In this document: in pieces, positions 42,385 to 47,322 of the stretch
Layout: each line of letters starts with the position of its first letter
How positions within the stretch are numbered: the first letter of the stretch is position 1
Assembly: GCA_016283095.1 (NCBI GenBank)
Contig: JAEEMG010000023.1
Span: 1 to 47,322, forward strand
Source: Paludibacteraceae bacterium
GTDB lineage: Bacteria; Bacteroidota; Bacteroidia; Bacteroidales; Paludibacteraceae
Length of the DNA: 47,322 nucleotides
Reading direction: 5' to 3'
Notes under the pieces: generated by a model
Database searches by the model: none
What the model saw: the letters and a program-made list of their open reading frames with translations, nothing else
What the model was told of the DNA's origin: nothing
Translations under genes and position numbers: made by a program

Positions 42385-44172
42385 TCATACCCCCATCTGA
42401 GTCTTGGCGATCTTCTCTATATTCAAACTTCTTGCAGACGCGTCGAAAATTCTACGGTAGACACCGTTCTTGGCATAACACTCTTCATGAGTGCCGTGTT
42501 CCATCACCCTACCCTTTTCCAACGAATATATCATCTCAGAATCGATAATCTGCGACAGGCTATGCGAGATGATGATGACAGTGCGGTTCTGTTTGATGGC
42601 GTCAATACTGTTTTTGATCTGCTCAGTAGCGATAGCGTCAAGGCTGGCAGTCGGCTCATCAAGGAATATGATCGGAGGGTTCTTAATGAACATTCTGGCA
42701 ATCGCCACTCGTTGCTGTTGTCCGCCCGACAATTCCGTCGCCTTGCTTTTGAATCCATTAGGCAAAGCCACCACCTGATCGTAAAGAAACGCTTTTTTAG
42801 CTGCCTCCATCACCTCTTCATCCGTAGCGTCGACATTACCATATCGGATATTCTCTTCGATAGTACCGTCGAAAATATGATTCTTCTGAAGCACAAGTCC
42901 GATATTGTCTCGGAGATACTGTGTGTCCCAATCTTTTAGGCTCACACCATCAAGAAGCACGTCTCCGCAATCCTGCTCATAGAATTTATCCAGAAGATTG
43001 ATTATTGTACTTTTTCCAGCTCCAGATAGTCCGACCAAAGCGGTGATCTTGCCACTTTCAATCTTCATATTGATATCGTGAAGAGCCTTTGTCCCATTAG
43101 GATAAGTGAAGTCGACGTGACGCAATTCAAATTCACCCCTGATCTTTTCCGGACGATGTTTGCCACTCTTCTCCGTCTCCTCTGTACCAGCGTCGAGAAT
43201 CTCAAAGAATCCGTTTGCATAAATCAAAGCATCATTGAAATCATCATAGATTCTATGAAGCTGACGTGTGGGCGAAGTCACATTGCCAAACAACATGATG
43301 TGATACATGATCGCACCGATGGTCATATCTCCGTTGAGCACAAGAAAAGCGGTCAGGATAATGATCAAAACCACACCGATCTGCTCGACAAACGTCTTTA
43401 CTCCTTCAAAGAAGAAACTTGTCTGACGTGTCTTCAGCTGATTTTCTGTGATATTTTTCTGAAGTTCAAGCTGTTTCTTTCCTTCTATCTGTTCACGGTT
43501 AAATGATTTGATGACGGTGATGCTTTCAAGAATAGTCATGATACCATGGCTCTTAGCCTCACGGAAATCTTTATGCTGCGTACGCCATCCCTTCAGTTTG
43601 CGTGCCTGCAAATACGTGATATAAAAATAGATAGGCACTATAACAAGGGCGACGGTGCCGACATAGACATTCTGTTTGAACATCAGCACCAACGCAAGGA
43701 TAGCGCTGCAAAAAAGAGGCAGGATGTCGATGAAGAAGTTCTGGACAATACGAGTCAGACTCTCCACTCCCCTGTCTATACGTGTCTGCAGTTTACCAGG
43801 CTCATTGCCAGACTTTGTGAAGAAGGCAAGACGGTATGTAAGGACTCTTTCTATCACCTCCTGTGCCAAATCCTGAGAGATACAGATCTTCAGTTTCTGT
43901 CCGAAGAATTTTTGTCCGAACTGCACAAGGATAATCATCAGTTCCTTGCCAAGCAAAACAGATGAGATCAAAATAAGGATATCAAGGCCTTCTGTCAAAC
44001 CTTTTCCAGCAGTGACAAGAGCATTGATGGAATCGACAGTATAGTTTAGGACAATCGCGTTGACCTGGGCCATAAAAGAGCCGATCAAAGTCAGCATCAA
44101 CGTCGCAAAAACAAGCCACTTATACGGCTTGACATAAACCGAAATCCTTTTGAATATTTCTATAACAGACAT
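42385..44172 (-). CDS. ABC exporter (fused permease-ATPase, MsbA/ABCB type)
   Basis: A 595-residue half-transporter. N-terminal membrane domain (about 1-320) with six helices, e.g. YKWLVFATLMLTLIGSFMAQVNAIVL, then ATPase: Walker A GLSGAGKST (near residue 385), Q-loop IGLVLQKNHIF, signature LSGGQQQR, Walker B IIFLDEPTASLD, and the His-loop IISHSL. All sites are intact. It should work as a homodimer exporting lipid, peptide or drug; the substrate cannot be told. It is preceded by no related gene and followed by the HD hydrolase on the same strand. Confidence 0.93.
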   Translation of the reverse strand: MSVIEIFKRISVYVKPYKWLVFATLMLTLIGSFMAQVNAIVLNYTVDSINALVTAGKGLTEGLDILILISSVLLGKELMIILVQFGQKFFGQKLKICISQDLAQEVIERVLTYRLAFFTKSGNEPGKLQTRIDRGVESLTRIVQNFFIDILPLFCSAILALVLMFKQNVYVGTVALVIVPIYFYITYLQARKLKGWRTQHKDFREAKSHGIMTILESITVIKSFNREQIEGKKQLELQKNITENQLKTRQTSFFFEGVKTFVEQIGVVLIIILTAFLVLNGDMTIGAIMYHIMLFGNVTSPTRQLHRIYDDFNDALIYANGFFEILDAGTEETEKSGKHRPEKIRGEFELRHVDFTYPNGTKALHDINMKIESGKITALVGLSGAGKSTIINLLDKFYEQDCGDVLLDGVSLKDWDTQYLRDNIGLVLQKNHIFDGTIEENIRYGNVDATDEEVMEAAKKAFLYDQVVALPNGFKSKATELSGGQQQRVAIARMFIKNPPIIFLDEPTASLDAIATEQIKNSIDAIKQNRTVIIISHSLSQIIDSEMIYSLEKGRVMEHGTHEECYAKNGVYRRIFDASARSLNIEKIAKTQMGV

Positions 44173-44252
44173 TTAATAGTGTTTAATTTAATACATTAGG
44201 TTTAATTTGATTCTTAAAAAAGAAAATACAATTTATCTAGGACTCTTAACCA

Positions 44253-45131
44253 TCACAATAAAAAGATAGCATACAAAAAAACAAATACAGCAATCGCAAA
44301 TAAAATGTATGAAAGGATGCTTGTTTTCTCCTTTTCATAGCCATCTTTTATATATGTATTCTTTCGGATACGGTTGTCCTGATAATTAGTTTCATATTTT
44401 TCTTCCGACGCTGCTTTTAGCGAATCCAAAACCACTATTTTTTCATAACTTGATTGTTCCGACTGTGCATTCTCTATATAATCAGTAGGTTCATCATCTT
44501 CTGACTCTTCGTCATCCGGCAAGACAAAATTCAAATCTGCTCTGATTTTCGACACAGGTCTGATTGGGAACAAACATGAACGATGGCAAGAATACAAATC
44601 GTATACAGGATCACAATCCTCGTCTTTATCTACGTAAAAATATAAGGCATCATAAATATCATCAGAAGAATCCAATTCGGAAGTCCACCAACTACAGCTG
44701 AACTCACAACCGTCATATTCTTCTAAAACATACCTGCAGAAATGAAGTTCATTGCCATTGGGTCCGACAAAAACAATAGACTCTCCCTTGAGTTTTAACT
44801 CACAAAACTTTATGAGTTCTCTCCAATCAGTAAATGATGGCATTTTCCAACCGTTTCCCCACAAAGATGTAGCAGCGTCATCTTCTGGATCAAGGACTTG
44901 TTTATTATCACGCCCACAATATTTGACAAAATCATTATTTGAAACATACTTGTGATCGTCATCAGACCATTCAGTTTCAGGATCTCTAGGCACAGTCTCA
45001 CCCCACATGAAGAGGTCTCCAAACTCACCAACTCCATGCGCACCAATATCATAAGATGCCCAAAGTGTACCAGAAGGCAGTCCTAGATCAACATATTCGT
45101 AACCGTTTATTTTGTCGTATTCAGAATTCAT
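44253..45131 (-). CDS. FISUMP-like domain protein with C-terminal membrane anchor
   Basis: A 292-residue protein. Residues 8-200 follow the 'YVDLGLPSGTLWASYDIGA...GDLFMWGET...GWKMPS..DWRELI' pattern of the Fibrobacter succinogenes major paralogous (FISUMP) domain that is common in Bacteroidota surface proteins; the end of the domain is CHRSCLFPIRPVS. It has no signal peptide. An acidic linker (LPDDEESEDDEPTDYIEN) leads to a single membrane helix at the very C-terminus (ILSYILFAIAVFVFLYAIFLL). This places the FISUMP-like part in the cytoplasm, unlike the usual secreted members, or makes it a tail-anchored protein. Function unknown. Confidence 0.75.
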   Translation of the reverse strand: MNSEYDKINGYEYVDLGLPSGTLWASYDIGAHGVGEFGDLFMWGETVPRDPETEWSDDDHKYVSNNDFVKYCGRDNKQVLDPEDDAATSLWGNGWKMPSFTDWRELIKFCELKLKGESIVFVGPNGNELHFCRYVLEEYDGCEFSCSWWTSELDSSDDIYDALYFYVDKDEDCDPVYDLYSCHRSCLFPIRPVSKIRADLNFVLPDDEESEDDEPTDYIENAQSEQSSYEKIVVLDSLKAASEEKYETNYQDNRIRKNTYIKDGYEKEKTSILSYILFAIAVFVFLYAIFLL

Positions 45132-45163
45132 TCCTTTTCAAAATCAAAATGGAATTGTGATCA

Positions 45164-45763
45164 TCATTTCACAAAGATTCTTCTGACATTGCATCCTAGC
45201 AGATTACCGAAAATGCTTAACAGGTATGTGACAAGCAATGCTGTTTCAAATTTTCCACCATGGAACAGATACAAAGCATAATAAAAACTGTCTGCTATAC
45301 TATGGTAGAATCCACACAAAATGAATAAAGGCACACCGAACAAAATACCTAGAGGAGTGTTCTTCTTATACATGAACACAGCCATCTCCATGATGAATCC
45401 ACAGAAAATTGCTTTTATTATCGCTTCCAAAGCAGTGGCATTCAATCTGTTGTTTATTATAGACTGCAGATTGGAAATGACTCCATCACCGGCAACAACA
45501 GACAACATCAAAGCGACAATTGTAGTGCCGACAACATTAAACAACAAAATCCATCCAAGGACAGGATAATAGATGTCATCAGACTTGTTGAGTGAGACGG
45601 AACCTGCCTTACCAGTGTATAGATGCAATCCGATATAGCACACACCAAGGAGACCGAATGCGAACATACACGCACCTACAATACCACTTACTGTCAGATA
45701 GATATAACCTGCGACTGCGATAAAAATACCAGCTAGAATAGAGCTTTTGAAAACTTTCTGCAT
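45164..45763 (-). CDS. Formate/nitrite transporter (FNT) family protein, short form
   Basis: A 199-residue inner-membrane protein with about six helices. Its sequence fits the short FNT family members: SILAGIFIAVAGYIYL, MFAFGLLGVCYIGLHLYTGKAG, GWILLFNVVGTTIVALML, IFCGFIMEMAVFMYKKNTPLGI, and FILCGFYHSIADSFYYALYL. FNT proteins form pentameric channels for formate, nitrite, lactate or related small anions. At 199 residues it is shorter than FocA (about 280) but complete in its helix pattern. Substrate not determined. It lies 32 nt upstream of the FISUMP-like gene on the same strand. Confidence 0.75.
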   Translation of the reverse strand: MQKVFKSSILAGIFIAVAGYIYLTVSGIVGACMFAFGLLGVCYIGLHLYTGKAGSVSLNKSDDIYYPVLGWILLFNVVGTTIVALMLSVVAGDGVISNLQSIINNRLNATALEAIIKAIFCGFIMEMAVFMYKKNTPLGILFGVPLFILCGFYHSIADSFYYALYLFHGGKFETALLVTYLLSIFGNLLGCNVRRIFVK

Positions 45764-45889
45764 ATCCTCTACTTTTTCAAATTGGAAAAATGAATAATTA
45801 TAATTTTAATGTGGGGCAAAATTACAAATATTTTTTCTCTCAAACAAACTAACGTATAAATACACAAAACAGTTACACAATCTATTCAT

Positions 45890-45922
45890 AAAACAAAAAG
45901 AGGTTGGATTTCTCCAACCTCT
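45890..45922 (-). terminator. Terminator of the glucan phosphorylase gene
   Basis: Minus strand: AGAGGTTGGA pairs with TCCAACCTCT, followed by TTTTTGTTTT, 28 nt behind the stop codon. Confidence 0.88.
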
Positions 45923-45949
45923 CTATATAACTGTCTGTAACGACATCGA

Positions 45950-47322
45950 TTAGAACCAACGAGTGTAGCAGAAGTCCATCTTGTGAGCAAGCAAGCTGCT
46001 CTTAGGGAACATACGGAATGCGTACTTGTAAGTATCAGCCTCCTCGATAACGATGTTAGCCTTGTAGAACAATCTTGTGCCCTCCTGCTTGTACATCTCC
46101 ATCTCTACTACCTTGTAGATCTTATCGTGACCCTTCTCATTCTTGTTTGAGATAACGATATCAACGCCGATTCCATTGTCACCAAGACCATTAACGTTAA
46201 GAACAACCTCAAACTGGTTCTTGTCACCAACCTCAGGGTTAGTCAACAACTTCTCAGGAATCTCAGCCTGCTCGATTGAAATATTATCCCAACCTGCAGC
46301 GATCTTCTCCTTCCAAGCAGCGATTTCCTTAGCCTTAGCGTAACCATTAGCAGAAACCTCGTCGTATGCCTTCTGTAGCTTGTTGTAGAAACGATCTACA
46401 TAGTCATCCAACTGACGCTTCATTGTATAGTTAGGAGTGATCTGCATGAATGAGTTCTTGATTGTCTGTACCCACTCAGGAGAGTAACCCTTTGAGTTAG
46501 TAGCGTAGTACTTAGGGATAATCTCTTTCTCAAGTAGGTTATAGATAGTAGCAGCATCAAGCTGATCCTGGTATGGCTGATAATCGTAAGTTCTGTGCTC
46601 AGTCAATGCCCAACCTGCACCCTCACGGTAGCCTTCATACCACCAACCATCCTTAACGGAGAAGTTGATTGTACCGTTCATCAAAGCCTTCTCACCAGAT
46701 GTACCAGATGCCTCAAGTGGACGAGTTGGTGTGTTCAACCAAATATCAACACCTGAGATAAGCTTCTTAGCAAGAGCCATATCATAGTTCTCCAAGAAGA
46801 TAACCTTACCCTGGAACTCAGGCATACGAGAGATCTCGATGATTCTCTTGATCAAGCCCTGACCACCACCGTCAGCTGGGTGAGCCTTACCAGTGAAGAA
46901 GAACTGAACTGGAGCCTTGTCGTTGTTTACGATCTGAGACAAACGCTTCAAATCAGAGAACAACAAGTGAGCACGCTTATATGTAGCGAAACGACGACCG
47001 AATCCGATTGTCAACGCATTTGGATTGATCTTCTCAGTGATTGCCAACACCTGTGTTGGATCTCCCTGATTCTTCAACCATGTAGCCTTATACTGAACCT
47101 TGATGAAATCGATCAAACGGTTCTTCAAAGCCAACTTAGTCTCCCAGATCTTAGCATCGTCAACCTTATTGATTGGTGCCCATGTAGATTCCTTAGACTG
47201 TTTTGCGATATAATCAGCTCCGAATGTAGACTCAAACAAAGCCTTCCAAGAGCGGTCTGCCCATGTTGGCATGTGAACACCGTTTGTAACGTATCCTACA
47301 TGCAACTCCTCTGGCAAGTAAC
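45950..47322 (-). CDS. glgP: Alpha-glucan/glycogen phosphorylase, C-terminal part (5' partial)
   Basis: The frame is open to the window edge (the codon before the apparent TTG start is TAC), so about the C-terminal 457 residues are seen. The family is GT35 of the short alpha-glucan phosphorylase type: YVTNGVHMPTW, GFGRRFATYKRA, PVQFFFTGKAHPADGGGQ, GKVIFLENYDMALAKKLISGVDIWLNTPTRPLEASGTSGEKALMNG, and SVKDGWWYEGYREG. The PLP-binding lysine would lie near GTSGEKALMNG, as in this family. After it the last 90 residues form a small beta domain (FEVVLNVNGLGDNGIGVDIVI). It cleaves alpha-1,4-glucan with phosphate to release glucose 1-phosphate, part of glycogen turnover. Confidence 0.9.
   Translation of the reverse strand, partial: YLPEELHVGYVTNGVHMPTWADRSWKALFESTFGADYIAKQSKESTWAPINKVDDAKIWETKLALKNRLIDFIKVQYKATWLKNQGDPTQVLAITEKINPNALTIGFGRRFATYKRAHLLFSDLKRLSQIVNNDKAPVQFFFTGKAHPADGGGQGLIKRIIEISRMPEFQGKVIFLENYDMALAKKLISGVDIWLNTPTRPLEASGTSGEKALMNGTINFSVKDGWWYEGYREGAGWALTEHRTYDYQPYQDQLDAATIYNLLEKEIIPKYYATNSKGYSPEWVQTIKNSFMQITPNYTMKRQLDDYVDRFYNKLQKAYDEVSANGYAKAKEIAAWKEKIAAGWDNISIEQAEIPEKLLTNPEVGDKNQFEVVLNVNGLGDNGIGVDIVISNKNEKGHDKIYKVVEMEMYKQEGTRLFYKANIVIEEADTYKYAFRMFPKSSLLAHKMDFCYTRWF

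Overview
The window is chromosomal DNA of a bacterium of the order Bacteroidales (phylum Bacteroidota). The evidence is: promoters of the TTTG-N19/20-TAnnTTTG type; a secreted protein with a type A (T9SS-like) C-terminal sorting domain; GldF; DUF4271; a PgpH-type 7TM-HD protein; RNase Y beside ZapA; ribosomal protein S16 with a long Ala/Lys/Glu tail; and few Shine-Dalgarno sites. I cannot fix the genus from sequence alone. Both window ends cut genes: the end of a secreted repeat protein at the left, and the C-terminal part of an alpha-glucan phosphorylase at the right.

Layout. 1-6696 (+): the sorting-domain protein, then a tight run of AsmA-like protein, GldF, phosphopantetheinyl transferase and an ATP-grasp-like protein. 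6740-8884: a small defence patch with an AbiF-type HEPN gene behind a short structured RNA, a decayed RhuM fragment, palindromic repeats and an AbiJ-like gene. 9030-14843 (-): housekeeping genes (TetR, rsmE, folD, ffh, rny, zapA and a coiled-coil partner). 14937-16896 (-): two paralogous outer-membrane proteins and a lipoprotein. 17070-24401 (-): C69 and M23 peptidases, rpsP and valS, with dispersed inverted repeats on both sides. 24470-30807 (-): yidD, rnpA, hemD, DUF4271, tsaE, pgpH and a DUF4380-like gene. 31163-33516 (+): purT and lysA.

33649-39136 is an accessory/defence island. It holds a second AbiF with its own structured RNA; an alkyltransferase-like gene; a DUF3791-DUF3990-DUF3791 toxin-antitoxin-like cassette whose middle gene is frameshifted; and, most notably, an unrecognised structured RNA of about 325 nt followed by a PD-(D/E)XK-like nuclease and a stand-alone nitrilase-domain protein. 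A small two-TM protein closes it. 39164-39490 carries an operator-like palindrome and a 65-bp tandem repeat. 39636-47322 returns to ordinary genes: a small secreted protein with nhaD (+), then an HD hydrolase, an ABC exporter, a tail-anchored FISUMP-like protein, an FNT channel and the glucan phosphorylase (-).

The two observations I rate highest are: (1) the two AbiF loci, each preceded by an RNA hairpin with the same loop sequence but compensatory stem changes, driven by its own promoter; (2) the RNA-nuclease-nitrilase module at 36238-38657, which I cannot match to a named system and which looks like a candidate RNA-guided or RNA-regulated defence unit. All functional claims are from reading the sequence; no search or folding program was run.
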